Source: Porphyrobacter sp. CACIAM 03H1 | Lineage (GTDB): Bacteria; Pseudomonadota; Alphaproteobacteria; Sphingomonadales; Sphingomonadaceae | NCBI RefSeq assembly: GCF_002215495.1 | Contig: NZ_CP021378.1 | Coordinates: forward strand, 1,612,764-1,676,763 | Length of the DNA: 64,000 nt | Direction: 5' to 3' | Position numbers and translations under genes: made by a program | In this document: piece by piece, positions 1 to 9,115 of the stretch | Numbering within the stretch: position 1 is the first letter of the stretch | Layout of the letters: each line of letters starts with the position of its first letter | The notes under the pieces: generated by a model | Told to the model about the DNA's origin: nothing | The model's database searches: none | The model's input: the letters and a program-made list of their open reading frames with translations, nothing else

Positions 1-508
1 GGCTCTCGCCGGTCTCGATCACGCTGAATGTCTTCGAGGTGTTGACGCCCAGCGCCTCGAGCATCTCGGTCGCGAGGATCTCGCGCACGGCGCCCTTCAG
101 GGTCAGGCGGCCATCGCCCGAGCGGCTCCACGGGGTCTGGCCCGAACCCTTGGTGCCGAGGTCCATCAACCGCCCGCCTGCATCGCGCATCTGGGCATAG
201 AGGAACCCGCGCCCGTCGCCGATTTCCGGGTTGTACACGCGGAACTGGTGCCCGTGATACCTGAGGGCGAGGGGGTGGGGCAGGTTGTCCGGCAGGGGCG
301 CAAACCGCCCGAAATGCGCAGCCCACTGCGTATCCGGCAGTTCCGCCAGCCCCACGCCCGCCGCCGCGCGGTCGTTGCGGAAGCGGATGCGGGTCTCGGG
401 GAAGTCGGCGGGTGCGACCATGTCCCCCAGCCAGCCCGCCAATGCGAGGATCGCGGGATCGGCGTGATAGGTCGGGGGCAAATCGGGGTGTTGCACAGCA
501 TCGCTCAT
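1..508 (-). CDS. selO: Protein adenylyltransferase SelO (YdiU family), N-terminal part
   Basis: Amino-terminal 169 residues of SelO, a kinase-fold enzyme that transfers AMP from ATP to hydroxyl side chains of other proteins. The frame opens with the ATG at 506-508 and runs off the left edge, so roughly two thirds of the usual ~480-500 residues is missing. Family signatures are visible: YHGHQFRVYNPEIGDGRG at residues 84-101 and the nucleotide-binding stretch GTKGSGQTPWSRSGDGR at 118-134. The catalytic Asp region lies outside the window. The gene is divergent from the hydrolase at 584, with a 75 bp shared upstream region. The family call is firm; nothing can be said about the C-terminus. Confidence 0.9.
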   Translation of the reverse strand, partial: MSDAVQHPDLPPTYHADPAILALAGWLGDMVAPADFPETRIRFRNDRAAAGVGLAELPDTQWAAHFGRFAPLPDNLPHPLALRYHGHQFRVYNPEIGDGRGFLYAQMRDAGGRLMDLGTKGSGQTPWSRSGDGRLTLKGAVREILATEMLEALGVNTSKTFSVIETGES

Positions 509-583
509 CCCGCGATAGTGGGCGCAAGCTGGGCCGGGCGCAAGGCGCGCCGCCCGCAGCATCACGGGGAACGACCAGGGCTC

Positions 584-1450
584 ATGGCCGCGACTTACGA
601 AGACCGCTTCTGGACCAGCAGCGACGGGCTCGATCTGCATTACCGCAACTATCCCGGCCCCGACGGCGGGGAGCGGCTGCCGGTGCTGTGCATGCACGGC
701 CTCACCCGCAATTCGCGCGACTTCGCCAGCCTCGCCGAGGTGCTGGCCACGACCCGCCGGGTGATCGTGCCCGAGATGCGCGGTCGGGGCATGAGCGACT
801 ATGCGCCGGATTCGGACACCTATTCGCCCGTCACCTATGTCCAGGATGTGGAAAAGCTGCTCGCCGAGCAGGGGATCACCCGCTTCGTGGCGGTGGGTAC
901 CTCGATGGGCGGGCTGATGACCATGCTGATGGCCGCGGGCGCGCCCGGGCGAATGGCGGCGGTGGTGATGAACGACATCGGCCCGGTGGTCGAGGCCGAG
1001 GGGCTGTCGCGCATCTCGGGCTATGTCGGGCAGGGGGGCAGCTTCCCGACCTGGGTCCACGCCGCGCGGGGCCTTGCCGAGGCGCATGGGGCGGCCTTCC
1101 CCGACTACACGCTCGACCAGTGGCTCGAGATGGCCAAGCGCACGATGGTGGTGAGCCAGAACGGGCGGATCGTGTTCGATTACGACATGGCCATCGCCGA
1201 GCCTTTCGGGAAGCCCGGCAATGCCGCGCCGCCCAACCTGTGGCTCGCCTTCGAGGCGCTGGCGGGGGTCCCAATGCTGCTGGTGCGGGGCGAATTGTCC
1301 GATCTCATCACCCCCGACACGGTCAAGCAGATGGGCATGCGCAACCCCAAGATGCGCACCATCACCGTCCCGCGCGTGGGCCACGCCCCGACGCTCGACG
1401 AGTCCGAGGTGCGGGAGGCGATCCTCGAACTGCTGGACGGGGTGGAGTGA
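584..1450 (+). CDS. Alpha/beta hydrolase
   Basis: A 288-residue alpha/beta-hydrolase fold enzyme, probably cytoplasmic since no signal peptide is seen. The oxyanion-loop motif MHGLTRNSRDF lies near residues 38-48. The nucleophile elbow GTSMGG at 105-110 makes Ser107 the nucleophile. Asp240 (in SDLITPD) and His267 (in VGHAPTLDE) are the likely other triad members. The frame is open further upstream, but that part lies antisense to selO, so the ATG at 584 is chosen. The stop codon overlaps the GTG start of the following glycosyltransferase (GTGA), which indicates translational coupling. The substrate cannot be told from sequence; relatives include esterases and haloperoxidase-like hydrolases. 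Confidence 0.88.
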   Translation: MAATYEDRFWTSSDGLDLHYRNYPGPDGGERLPVLCMHGLTRNSRDFASLAEVLATTRRVIVPEMRGRGMSDYAPDSDTYSPVTYVQDVEKLLAEQGITRFVAVGTSMGGLMTMLMAAGAPGRMAAVVMNDIGPVVEAEGLSRISGYVGQGGSFPTWVHAARGLAEAHGAAFPDYTLDQWLEMAKRTMVVSQNGRIVFDYDMAIAEPFGKPGNAAPPNLWLAFEALAGVPMLLVRGELSDLITPDTVKQMGMRNPKMRTITVPRVGHAPTLDESEVREAILELLDGVE

Positions 1451-2586
1451 ACCAGGCCCCGGGGGTGCGCCCCCGCGTCCTGCACCTGCATTCGACCTTC
1501 AGCGCCGGGGGCAAGGAGGTGCGCTGCGCCCGGCTGATGAACGCCTGGGGGCCGCGCCTCGATCACACCGTCGTCTCCGCCGAGCCGCAGGCAATGGCGG
1601 CCGCCGCGCTGATCGGGCCGGGCGTGCCGGTCGCCTATCCGCAGGACTTCCCCCCGCTCACCGGCAAGCCGACCCCGTGGCGGCTGGCGGGAATCGCGCG
1701 GGCGATGCGGGGCTACGACCTCGTGTGCACCTACAACTGGGGCGCGATGGACGCGGTGATGGCGCACCGCCTGTTCGCGCCCGCCTATCGCCTGCCGCCG
1801 CTGGTCCACCACGAGGACGGCTTCAACGAGGACGAGGCCGAGCGGCTCGACCCGAAACGCAACCTCTACCGCCGCGCTGCGTTGGGGCGGGCGGCGACGC
1901 TGGTGGTGCCTTCGACCGCGCTCGAGACCATCGCCCGCAAGGTCTGGCGCCAGCCCGAAGCCCGCGTCCGGCGCATCCCGAACGGCATCGACACCGCCGC
2001 CTTCGTCGCCGCGCCCGATCCCGTCGCGCTGCCGATCCGCAAGTGCGAGGGGGAATTCTGGGTCGGCACGCTCGCCGGCCTGCGCCCGGTCAAGCGGCTG
2101 CCCGATCTGGTCGCCGCCTTCGAAAACCTCCCCGCCAACTGGCACCTCGTGATCTGCGGCGAGGGGCCGGAGCGCGGGGCGATCCTCGCCGAGGCCGAGG
2201 CGCTGGGCATCGCTGCGCGCGTTCACCTGCCCGGAAACGTCGACCCCGCCAAAGCGGTCGGCCTGTTCGACATCTTCGCGCTCTCCTCGGCCTCCGAGCA
2301 GTTCCCGCTGTCGGTGGTCGAGGCGATGGCGGCGGGGCTGCCGGTCGCCGCGCCCGACGTGGGAGACATCCGCCACATCCTCGCGCCCGAAAACGCCGCC
2401 TTGCTGACCTCGCCGGGCGACCCCCGCGCGCTCGGTGAAAGCCTCGTCGCCCTCGGCGCCGATCCGGCGCGGCGCGCTGCTCTTGGCGCGGCCAACGCCG
2501 CGCGCGCCCGTGCCCTGTTCGACATCGCCGCCATGCGCGCCGCCTACGAGGCGGTCTATGCCGGGGCGATGGGGCGGGGCTTCTGA
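1447..2586 (+). CDS. Glycosyltransferase family 4 protein
   Basis: A 379-residue GT-B fold glycosyltransferase. The N-terminal domain begins with VLHLHSTFSAGGKE (residues 11-24), the acceptor-side glycine-rich loop typical of GT4 enzymes. The C-terminal domain carries the donor-binding E-x7-E motif, Glu284 and Glu292, within SASEQFPLSVVEAMAAGLP. The GTG start at 1447 overlaps the stop of the upstream hydrolase; the frame is open further back but only as a shadow of the hydrolase gene. Such enzymes usually build cell-surface glycolipids or polysaccharides from nucleotide sugars at the inner face of the membrane. The sugar and acceptor are not deducible, and no other polysaccharide genes flank it. 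Confidence 0.88.
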   Translation: MNQAPGVRPRVLHLHSTFSAGGKEVRCARLMNAWGPRLDHTVVSAEPQAMAAAALIGPGVPVAYPQDFPPLTGKPTPWRLAGIARAMRGYDLVCTYNWGAMDAVMAHRLFAPAYRLPPLVHHEDGFNEDEAERLDPKRNLYRRAALGRAATLVVPSTALETIARKVWRQPEARVRRIPNGIDTAAFVAAPDPVALPIRKCEGEFWVGTLAGLRPVKRLPDLVAAFENLPANWHLVICGEGPERGAILAEAEALGIAARVHLPGNVDPAKAVGLFDIFALSSASEQFPLSVVEAMAAGLPVAAPDVGDIRHILAPENAALLTSPGDPRALGESLVALGADPARRAALGAANAARARALFDIAAMRAAYEAVYAGAMGRGF

Positions 2587-2739
2587 TACCTGCCAACCTG
2601 CGCAGATCGCTTCATCCCCCGTTCAATTGCCCCGGGCCATTTGGCCGGTGCCATTGCACGAGAGGCGTCACCTGCCTAAAGAGCGCGCTGCCCGTCACCA
2701 CATGGCGGCGCACGACCAACCGAGGAACACCAAGGCCCC

Positions 2740-3525
2740 ATGGCGCGCACTCCGACCACCATCCCAGAAGGCTCCACGCCCTCGCGCGAGGACGAAGTCC
2801 TGATCCGCGAGATCGACGAGGCGGTGCGCGAGGATGCCGTGCTCACCTTCCTGCGCGATCACGGGCTGAAGGTGCTGGGCGTGATCGGCCTCGGCATCGC
2901 GGGTCTCGGCGGCTATCTCGTCTGGGATCACTATGCGGAACAGGATCTGGAGCGGCAGTCCGAGGCGCTGATCTCCTCGCTCGACTATGCCGAACAGCGC
3001 GATTTCAAGACCGCATCGGAAAAGGTCGCGGGCCTGCTCGGCGAGGACACCTCGCCCGGCGCGCGCGCCTCGGCGCGGTTCATGCAGGCCGGCGCGGCGC
3101 TCGAGGCGGGTGACAATGCCAAGGCGAGCACGCTCTACAAGGCGATCGCAACCGATGAAGAGGCGCCGCCGGTGCTGCGCGATCTGGCGCGCATCCGCGA
3201 GATCAGCATCAATTTCGACCGGATGAAGCCGTCCGACGTGATCGCCCAGCTCGGCGATCTCGCCAAGCCCGGCAATCCCTTCTTCGGCAGCGCCGGCGAA
3301 CTGGTGGCGATGGCCCATCTCGAGGGCGGCAACCGCGCCGAGGCGGGCCGCATCTTCGCCGCCATCGCCAAGGACGAGGAACAGCCGGAAACCCTGCGCA
3401 GCCGCGCCCGCCAGATGGCCGGGCTGATGGGCGTCGACGCGGTGGTGGACGTGGAGAAACTGCTCAAGGATCAGGGGGTCGCGCAAGCGGGCGGGGAAGA
3501 CGGCAGCACCGCCGCGCCCCGATAG
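2740..3525 (+). CDS. YfgM-like tetratricopeptide membrane protein
   Basis: A 261-residue protein with a charged cytoplasmic N-terminus, one membrane segment at about residues 43-62 and a periplasmic helical region rich in Ala and Glu that fits TPR repeats (TPR_21/YfgM-type). In E. coli YfgM is an ancillary partner of the SecYEG translocon and of periplasmic chaperones, and its gene sits directly before bamB, as here (23 bp gap). The protein is longer than E. coli YfgM (206 residues). The usual third gene of this neighbourhood, the GTPase der, does not follow bamB. The 153 bp upstream gap shows no clear element. The family call rests on architecture and context more than on motifs. Confidence 0.8.
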   Translation: MARTPTTIPEGSTPSREDEVLIREIDEAVREDAVLTFLRDHGLKVLGVIGLGIAGLGGYLVWDHYAEQDLERQSEALISSLDYAEQRDFKTASEKVAGLLGEDTSPGARASARFMQAGAALEAGDNAKASTLYKAIATDEEAPPVLRDLARIREISINFDRMKPSDVIAQLGDLAKPGNPFFGSAGELVAMAHLEGGNRAEAGRIFAAIAKDEEQPETLRSRARQMAGLMGVDAVVDVEKLLKDQGVAQAGGEDGSTAAPR

Positions 3526-3548
3526 GACGAGGATTGGACGCTACTTCG

Positions 3549-4898
3549 ATGATGAACACGAAACTTGCCCGCGCCGCGCTGCTCGCGGGCCTGATGACCG
3601 CGGGGCTGACCGGCTGCAAGGGCGGCCTGTTCGGCGGGGGTGACGATGACGATGTCACGCCCACCGTCGGCAACCGCGTGCCGATCCTCTCGCGGATCGA
3701 GAGCGGGGCCGAGGTCGATCCCGCGCTCGCCTCGATCTCTGTGGTGCTGCCCCCGCAGCGCGCCAACACCGAATGGGCGCAGGTCGGCGGGGCGGCGGGC
3801 AAGTCCTACGGTCACCTCGCGCTGGCCGACAATCCCGCGAAGGTCTGGACCGCGCGGGTCGCCGGTTCGAGCAACCGCATGCGCCTTGCCGCCGCACCGG
3901 TGGTGGGGGGCAACAAGCTCTTCGCGGAAGGCACCGACGGCGTGATCGTCGCCTTCGACAAGAACACCGGCGCGCGCCTGTGGACCCGCGGCGATGACGA
4001 GATGACCAAGGACCAGGCCCCCTCGGCCTTCGGCGGCGGGGTCAGCTACGAGGCGGGCAAGCTCTACGCCACCAACGGTGTGGGCGAGGTCAAGGCGGTG
4101 AACGCCGACACCGGCGAGGTGCTGTGGAAGGTCAAGCCGGCAGGTCCCCTGCGCGGTTCGCCCACCATCGCCTTCGGCCAGCTGTTCGTGATGACGCAGG
4201 ACAACCAGCTGATCTCGCTGAACATCAACGATGGCTCGCTGGTCTGGGACGAGAGCGGATCGAACACCCAGTCGGGCGTGTTCGGCGTCGCCGCACCCGC
4301 CGCCGGGCAGGGCACGATCGTCGCGGGCTATTCGAGCGGCGAGCTCACCGCCTACCGCTACGAGAACGGCCGCGTGCTGTGGTCGGACGCGCTGGCGCGC
4401 ACCAACATCTCGACCACCGTGGGCTCGATCACCGACATCGACGCCGACCCGATCATCGATTCGGGCCGCGTCTATGCGCTCGGGCAGGGCGGGCGCATGG
4501 CGGCCTATGAACTGGTCACCGGCCAGCGCATCTGGGAACTGAACCTCGCCGGCATCTCCACCCCCGCGATCGCGGGCGAGTGGATCTTCACCCTGACCGA
4601 CGATGCGCGCCTGCTCGCCATCGCCCGGTCGAGCGGTCGGGTGCGCTGGATCACCCAGCTCCAGGCCTACAAGGACGTGGAAGACAAGAAGGGCCCGATC
4701 TTCTGGACCGGCCCGGTGCTCGCCGGCGGCAACCTGTGGGTGGCAAGCTCGCGCGGCGAGGTGTGGAAGGTGAGCGCGGGCGAAGGCTCGGCGAGCCTCT
4801 TCGCCGATGTCGGCCAGCCGGTCAGCCTGCCGCCGGTTGTGGCCGACGGCTACCTCTACCTGCTGGACGACAGCGGCACGATCCACGCCTGGAAGTAG
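3549..4898 (+). CDS. bamB: Outer-membrane assembly lipoprotein BamB
   Basis: A 449-residue PQQ-type beta-propeller lipoprotein, the BamB subunit of the BAM complex that inserts beta-barrel proteins in the outer membrane. A lipoprotein signal ends in LTGC with acylated Cys23. Repeated propeller blades carry motifs such as DKNTGARLWTR, NADTGEVLWKV and ENGRVLWSD. The start is set at the ATG at 3549: a TTG at 3534 directly abuts the GAGGA ribosome-binding sequence (3529-3533) and is too close to be used. The neighbouring YfgM-like gene supports the assignment. A different periplasmic PQQ-propeller lipoprotein is the only alternative. Confidence 0.9.
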   Translation: MMNTKLARAALLAGLMTAGLTGCKGGLFGGGDDDDVTPTVGNRVPILSRIESGAEVDPALASISVVLPPQRANTEWAQVGGAAGKSYGHLALADNPAKVWTARVAGSSNRMRLAAAPVVGGNKLFAEGTDGVIVAFDKNTGARLWTRGDDEMTKDQAPSAFGGGVSYEAGKLYATNGVGEVKAVNADTGEVLWKVKPAGPLRGSPTIAFGQLFVMTQDNQLISLNINDGSLVWDESGSNTQSGVFGVAAPAAGQGTIVAGYSSGELTAYRYENGRVLWSDALARTNISTTVGSITDIDADPIIDSGRVYALGQGGRMAAYELVTGQRIWELNLAGISTPAIAGEWIFTLTDDARLLAIARSSGRVRWITQLQAYKDVEDKKGPIFWTGPVLAGGNLWVASSRGEVWKVSAGEGSASLFADVGQPVSLPPVVADGYLYLLDDSGTIHAWK

Positions 4899-5037
4899 GC
4901 CCAACCGGCTGCACCGTGCCGTTGCGCGGCCGTCGGCAGGTCGTGTGCGGGTCGTCGCCGCGTCGTTGCATCCGCATCGCCCGCGCGAGCCGGCCTTTGC
5001 CGAGCTGTTAACCAGTCTGCTGTAGGAGTGTGCGGCG

Positions 5038-6450
5038 ATGAATCCGCCGCATTCCTCCGCCCCGACCGCGCGCCCCGCGCTGCCGCCCAGCGACGTCTCG
5101 ACCGGCGTCGGGCTGGTCGGGCTGCTCGGGCTGTTCGCGTGGATCCTGTTCTGCCGCAACTATCCGGTGATTGCCGGGGTGCTCGGCCTCGGTGGTGGAT
5201 TCTCGGGGGAACGGGGCGTCCTTTCAGGACCTTATGCCTCGCTTGCAGCGATGATCTTCACCGCCTTGCCGATGGCGGCGTGGTCGGTGCTGGTCGACAA
5301 GGTCCACCTGCGCCCCTCGACCGGCATCGACTGGAACCTGAAGCGTCCCCTGCCCGAAGTGATGCCGGTGGCGGTGATCAAGCTCGTCGGCCTGTGGGCG
5401 ACCTGGGCGCTGCTCGCGGCCTTTTACGTTCTGGGGCGGTGGTACTGGACGGGCAGTTACCTGTTCGCGATGGAGGTCCTGTCGATCGCCATCCTGCCGC
5501 TGGTAATCCTTTCTGTTCCTTACGTAATCTGGCTCGATCGCCATCTGGTCGAGCCGCGCGACGGGTGCTTCCACTTCGGCGCCTTCGTCGCCGGCGGCGG
5601 GATCGTGGGTCGCGAGCAATGGGACGGCGCGGCGATCGCCAAGCACTGGCGCGCCTGGGCGATCAAGGGCTTTTTCGGGGCCTTCATGATCTCGATCCTG
5701 CCCCCCGGCTTTGCCCAGGTGGTCGAGGCTGACCCGGCGCAACTGATTGGCAATCCTGTGGAATTCGTGATGCTGCTGGTGACGCTGCTGTTCGTCATCG
5801 ACGTGCAGATCGGAACCGTGGGCTACCTTCTGACCCTGCGCCCGCTCGATTCGCACATCCGCTCGGGCAACCCGCTGCTGGCTGGCTGGCTCGCCGCGCT
5901 GCTGTGCTATCCGCCCTTCGTCTGGGGGATCATCGGGCCCGACAACCAGATCCTGAGCTACGAATTCGCCACCCCCGGCTGGGCGCACTGGCTGGGCGGC
6001 CACACGGCGCTGCTGTGGGCCTGGGGCGGATTTCTGCTTTTCCTGACAGGCGTTTATGCATGGGCGACGGTGGTGTTCGGGATCCGCTTCTCGAACCTCA
6101 CCTATCGCGGTGTGCTGACCCACGGGCCCTACCGCTTCACCCGCCACCCGGCTTACCTCTCGAAGAACCTGTTCTGGTGGGCGAGCGTCCTGCCCTTCCT
6201 CGTCAACGGCGGTTCGCTGCTGGAGGCCTTGCGCAACTGCGTCTTCCTGCTGGCGGTCAACGCCATCTATTACTGGCGCGCCCGCACCGAGGAGGCGCAC
6301 CTGCTCGCCGAGGACCCCAAATACCGGGAATATCACGCGTGGATGGAGCGCCACGGGCTGATCACCGCCCCGCTCGCGCGGCTGAAGGCGCGCCTCACCG
6401 GGGGCGCCGCTGACAGGGCGGGCGAGGCCGAAGCCTTCCCCGCCGAGTAG
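5038..6450 (+). CDS. ICMT-like polytopic membrane methyltransferase
   Basis: A 470-residue integral membrane protein with many hydrophobic segments and, near residues 358-380, the signature LTHGPYRFTRHPAYLSKN. This is the SAM-binding core of the isoprenylcysteine carboxyl methyltransferase/phospholipid methyltransferase superfamily. A catalytic-type ARTEEAHL segment follows at about residues 420-428. Bacterial members are short (about 150-220 residues), so this one has an extra N-terminal half of membrane helices, an architecture seen in some Sphingomonadales proteins. An AGGAG sequence lies about 10 bp before the ATG. The acceptor is unknown: lipid, prenylated or small-molecule substrates are all possible. 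It ends 2 bp from the convergent monooxygenase gene. Confidence 0.75.
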   Translation: MNPPHSSAPTARPALPPSDVSTGVGLVGLLGLFAWILFCRNYPVIAGVLGLGGGFSGERGVLSGPYASLAAMIFTALPMAAWSVLVDKVHLRPSTGIDWNLKRPLPEVMPVAVIKLVGLWATWALLAAFYVLGRWYWTGSYLFAMEVLSIAILPLVILSVPYVIWLDRHLVEPRDGCFHFGAFVAGGGIVGREQWDGAAIAKHWRAWAIKGFFGAFMISILPPGFAQVVEADPAQLIGNPVEFVMLLVTLLFVIDVQIGTVGYLLTLRPLDSHIRSGNPLLAGWLAALLCYPPFVWGIIGPDNQILSYEFATPGWAHWLGGHTALLWAWGGFLLFLTGVYAWATVVFGIRFSNLTYRGVLTHGPYRFTRHPAYLSKNLFWWASVLPFLVNGGSLLEALRNCVFLLAVNAIYYWRARTEEAHLLAEDPKYREYHAWMERHGLITAPLARLKARLTGGAADRAGEAEAFPAE

Positions 6451-6452
6451 GA

Positions 6453-6755
6453 TCACATCACCGGCGCGCCTTCGTCGGCGTGGAACTTGAGCGCCTCGAT
6501 CACCGTGAAATCGAGCCCCGCAATGGCCGCGCCGAAGGCCGCCATGTGGGGCGTGGCGAAGTGCGCGGCGAGGGCCGCCTCGTCCTTCCACTTCTCGACG
6601 ATGTGGAGCACACCCGGCTGGAGCACGTCCTGCGTGAAGGCATAGGCGATGCAGCCTTCCTCGGCGTTGGAGGCTGCGACCATGTCGGCAATCGCCGCCT
6701 TCGCCGCCTCCATCGCGCCCTCACCGACTTGCGCTTTCGCTAGCACGATCAGCAT
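6453..6755 (-). CDS. Antibiotic biosynthesis monooxygenase (ABM) domain protein
   Basis: A 100-residue single-domain ABM/quinol-monooxygenase-like protein with a dimeric ferredoxin-like fold. The pattern EEGCIAYAFTQDV followed by LHIVEKWKDEAALAAHF matches the YgiN-type family, whose members oxidise quinols or are cofactor-free monooxygenases. Its start is 15 bp after the gshA stop, so it is probably read with gshA and rsmE. Coupling to glutathione synthesis would fit redox or quinone detoxification, but that is inference. Confidence 0.82.
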   Translation of the reverse strand: MLIVLAKAQVGEGAMEAAKAAIADMVAASNAEEGCIAYAFTQDVLQPGVLHIVEKWKDEAALAAHFATPHMAAFGAAIAGLDFTVIEALKFHADEGAPVM

Positions 6756-6770
6756 CTTCTTTCCCCCTCC

Positions 6771-8141
6771 TCAGAACGATTGTTCGTAGACGCGGGTGAT
6801 GTCCCCGTTCCATTCCCCGTGATAGGCATCGAGCAGGCGCTGGGCCGGGACCTTGCCGCTCGCGACGATCTCGTCGAGCGTGTCGAGATAGCCGGTCTCG
6901 TTGTCGCCCGCCGCATTGAGCCGCGCGCGGGCCTTCAGACCGGCATGCGCGATCTTCAGGACCTCGCGCCCCAGATCCTGCAAGGTGCCGCCGCTCGGCG
7001 ACCTGGTGGCAAGCGCAAGGCGTGGCACTTCGTTGCGCAAGCGCTCGCGCTCCTCCATCGACCAGCCCTTGACCAGATCCCACGCCGCATCGAGCGCACC
7101 CTGGTCATAGAGCAGCCCGACCCAGAAGGCGGGCAGGGCGCAGATCCGACTCCACGGGCCGCCGTCCGCACCGCGCATTTCGAGGAAGCTCTTGAGCCGC
7201 ACCTCGGGGAAGGCGGTCGAGAGATGGTCCCACCAGTCGCTCTGGGTGGGACGCTCGCCGGGGAGGACGGAGAGCTTGCCCTCGAGGAAGTCGCGGAAGG
7301 AAAGGCCCGCCGCGTCGATGTACTTGCCGTCGCGGAAGACGAAATACATCGGCACGTCGAGCATGTATTCGGCCCAGCGTTCGTAGCCGAAACCGTCCTC
7401 GAAGACGAAGGGCAGCATCCCGGTGCGCGCCGGATCGGTGTCCGACCAGATGTGCGAGCGGTAGGACAGGAAGCCGTTGGGCTTGCCTTCGGTAAAGGGC
7501 GAATTGGCGAAGAGCGCCGTCGCCAGCGGTTGCAGCGCGAGACTGGTGCGGAACTTCTTCACCATGTCGGCTTCGCTCGAATAATCGAGGTTCACCTGGA
7601 TCGTGCAGGTGCGCAGCATCATGTCGAGGCCCATGGAGCCGACGCGCGGCATGTGGCGCAGCATGATGTCGTAGCGGCCCTTGGGCATGATGGGCAGCTC
7701 TTCGCGGGTCTTGTCGGGCCACATCCCGAGGCCGAGATAGCCCACGCCGCACTTTTCGCCGACTTCCTTGACCTGCGCCAGGTGCCTTCCCGTCTCCGCA
7801 CAGGTCTGGTGCAGGTTCTCGAGCGGCGCGCCCGACAGCTCGAGCTGGCCCGCCGGTTCGAGGCTCACCGCCCCGTCATCCCCCTTCAGTGCGATGACGT
7901 TGCCGCCCTCCTCGACAGGGGACCAGCCGAAGGGTTCGAGACCTTTCAGCAGATCGCGGATGCCGCAGGGCTCGTCATAGGAGGGCGCGCGAAAATCCTT
8001 GCGCTTGTAGACCAGCTTCTCGTGCTCGGTGCCGATCCGCCAGCGCTCGGGCGGCTTCTCCCCCCCGATCATCGGCGCAACCAGCTGGTCGAAGCCTTCG
8101 ATCACCGGATCGTCGGCAGTGGAAGCTTCGCGTGTGCTCAT
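6771..8141 (-). CDS. gshA: Glutamate-cysteine ligase (plant/alphaproteobacterial type)
   Basis: A 456-residue enzyme for the first, ATP-dependent step of glutathione synthesis, joining L-glutamate and L-cysteine. RWRIGTEHEKLVY near residues 37-49 is the glutamate/ATP-binding start of the plant-type GCL family. TCTIQVNLDYSSEADM around 185-200 and WPDKTREELPIMPKGRYD are also diagnostic. The length fits this type and not the longer E. coli-type GshA. It lies downstream of rsmE (119 bp gap) and upstream of a small monooxygenase on the same strand. Confidence 0.94.
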   Translation of the reverse strand: MSTREASTADDPVIEGFDQLVAPMIGGEKPPERWRIGTEHEKLVYKRKDFRAPSYDEPCGIRDLLKGLEPFGWSPVEEGGNVIALKGDDGAVSLEPAGQLELSGAPLENLHQTCAETGRHLAQVKEVGEKCGVGYLGLGMWPDKTREELPIMPKGRYDIMLRHMPRVGSMGLDMMLRTCTIQVNLDYSSEADMVKKFRTSLALQPLATALFANSPFTEGKPNGFLSYRSHIWSDTDPARTGMLPFVFEDGFGYERWAEYMLDVPMYFVFRDGKYIDAAGLSFRDFLEGKLSVLPGERPTQSDWWDHLSTAFPEVRLKSFLEMRGADGGPWSRICALPAFWVGLLYDQGALDAAWDLVKGWSMEERERLRNEVPRLALATRSPSGGTLQDLGREVLKIAHAGLKARARLNAAGDNETGYLDTLDEIVASGKVPAQRLLDAYHGEWNGDITRVYEQSF

Positions 8142-8260
8142 CGCTCGTTAGGCCCTCTCTGGCCGGTTGCTTTAGAAAACGGGTTTGCCGGTGGGAAGCC
8201 GAATTCGCCTTTGGCGCCGTGAAGCCGAAATGTCTTGCCGGAATGTGACGGGGCGGGGGC

Positions 8261-9019
8261 CTACCAGTCGCCCGCGGTGCCCATCCACAGCGAGAGCGCG
8301 GCGATGCCCGCGGTCTCACCGCGCAGAATTCGCGGACCAAGGGTGATGGCGCGCGCCGCAGGATGGGCGCGCACGCGCTCGCGCTCCGCATCGTCGAAGC
8401 CGCCTTCCGGGCCAGTGAGGATCGCTGCGGGGCCGGAATGGGCCGCGAAGGCCGCCGCCGCGGGCGCGCCGCCGTTCTCGTCGGCGAAGAACAGCGCGCG
8501 GCCCTCCGGCCAATCGGCGAGCAGCGCGTCGAGCTTCACCGGTTCGGCGAGCGCGGGGAGCGCCGTGCGAGCGCATTGCTCGGCCGCCTCGGTGGTGATC
8601 GCGCGGGCGCGCTCCATGTTGAGCCTGTCCGCGACGCAGCGGCGCGTGAGGACCGGCTGGAGACGGGCGATGCCGAGTTCGGTCGCTTTCTCGAGAATTA
8701 GGTCGAAGCGGTCCTTCTTGAGCAGCGCCGCGCACAGCCACAGGTCGGGCACGGCCTCGCGCCCGCGCAAGCGCTCGGTGATGGTCACATCGACCCGGTG
8801 CTTGCCGACATCGCCGATGCGCGCGGCCCATTCACCGGTGACATCGTCGCACAGGATCACCGTGTCGCCCTCGCGCATCCGCATCACCTTGCCGAGGTAA
8901 TGGGCCTGTGGACCATCGAGCGCGAGGCTGCGGCTTTCCTCGAGAGTGTCCGTGACGAACAGGCGCGGGGCGCTTCGGGGCGGCCAAGCGGGTGTGCGGG
9001 GGAGGGGCGTGTGGGTCAT
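8261..9019 (-). CDS. rsmE: 16S rRNA (uracil-1498-N3)-methyltransferase RsmE
   Basis: A 252-residue SPOUT-fold methyltransferase that uses SAM to methylate N3 of U1498 in the 30S decoding region. The C-terminal trefoil-knot motifs are intact: GPEGGFDDAE from residue 203 and LGPRILRGETA at 227-237. The N-terminal PUA-like part includes HYLGKVMRMREGD. Length is close to E. coli RsmE (243). It is the first gene of a minus-strand group with gshA and a small ABM monooxygenase, and is divergent from the secreted protein at 9116. Confidence 0.95.
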   Translation of the reverse strand: MTHTPLPRTPAWPPRSAPRLFVTDTLEESRSLALDGPQAHYLGKVMRMREGDTVILCDDVTGEWAARIGDVGKHRVDVTITERLRGREAVPDLWLCAALLKKDRFDLILEKATELGIARLQPVLTRRCVADRLNMERARAITTEAAEQCARTALPALAEPVKLDALLADWPEGRALFFADENGGAPAAAAFAAHSGPAAILTGPEGGFDDAERERVRAHPAARAITLGPRILRGETAGIAALSLWMGTAGDW

Positions 9020-9115
9020 GCGATCTGCTGATTTCTGTAGGTCGGCATATTCTCCGCGTCTACAATTCCGGCAGCCCGCGAGTCGTCGCGGTCGCTTATG
9101 AGGGGGATAATCGGG

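Noticed and set aside
248..583. An N-terminal extension of the alpha/beta hydrolase
   Set aside because: It lies antisense to the selO coding region and carries no hydrolase sequence; the conserved fold begins at the ATG at 584.
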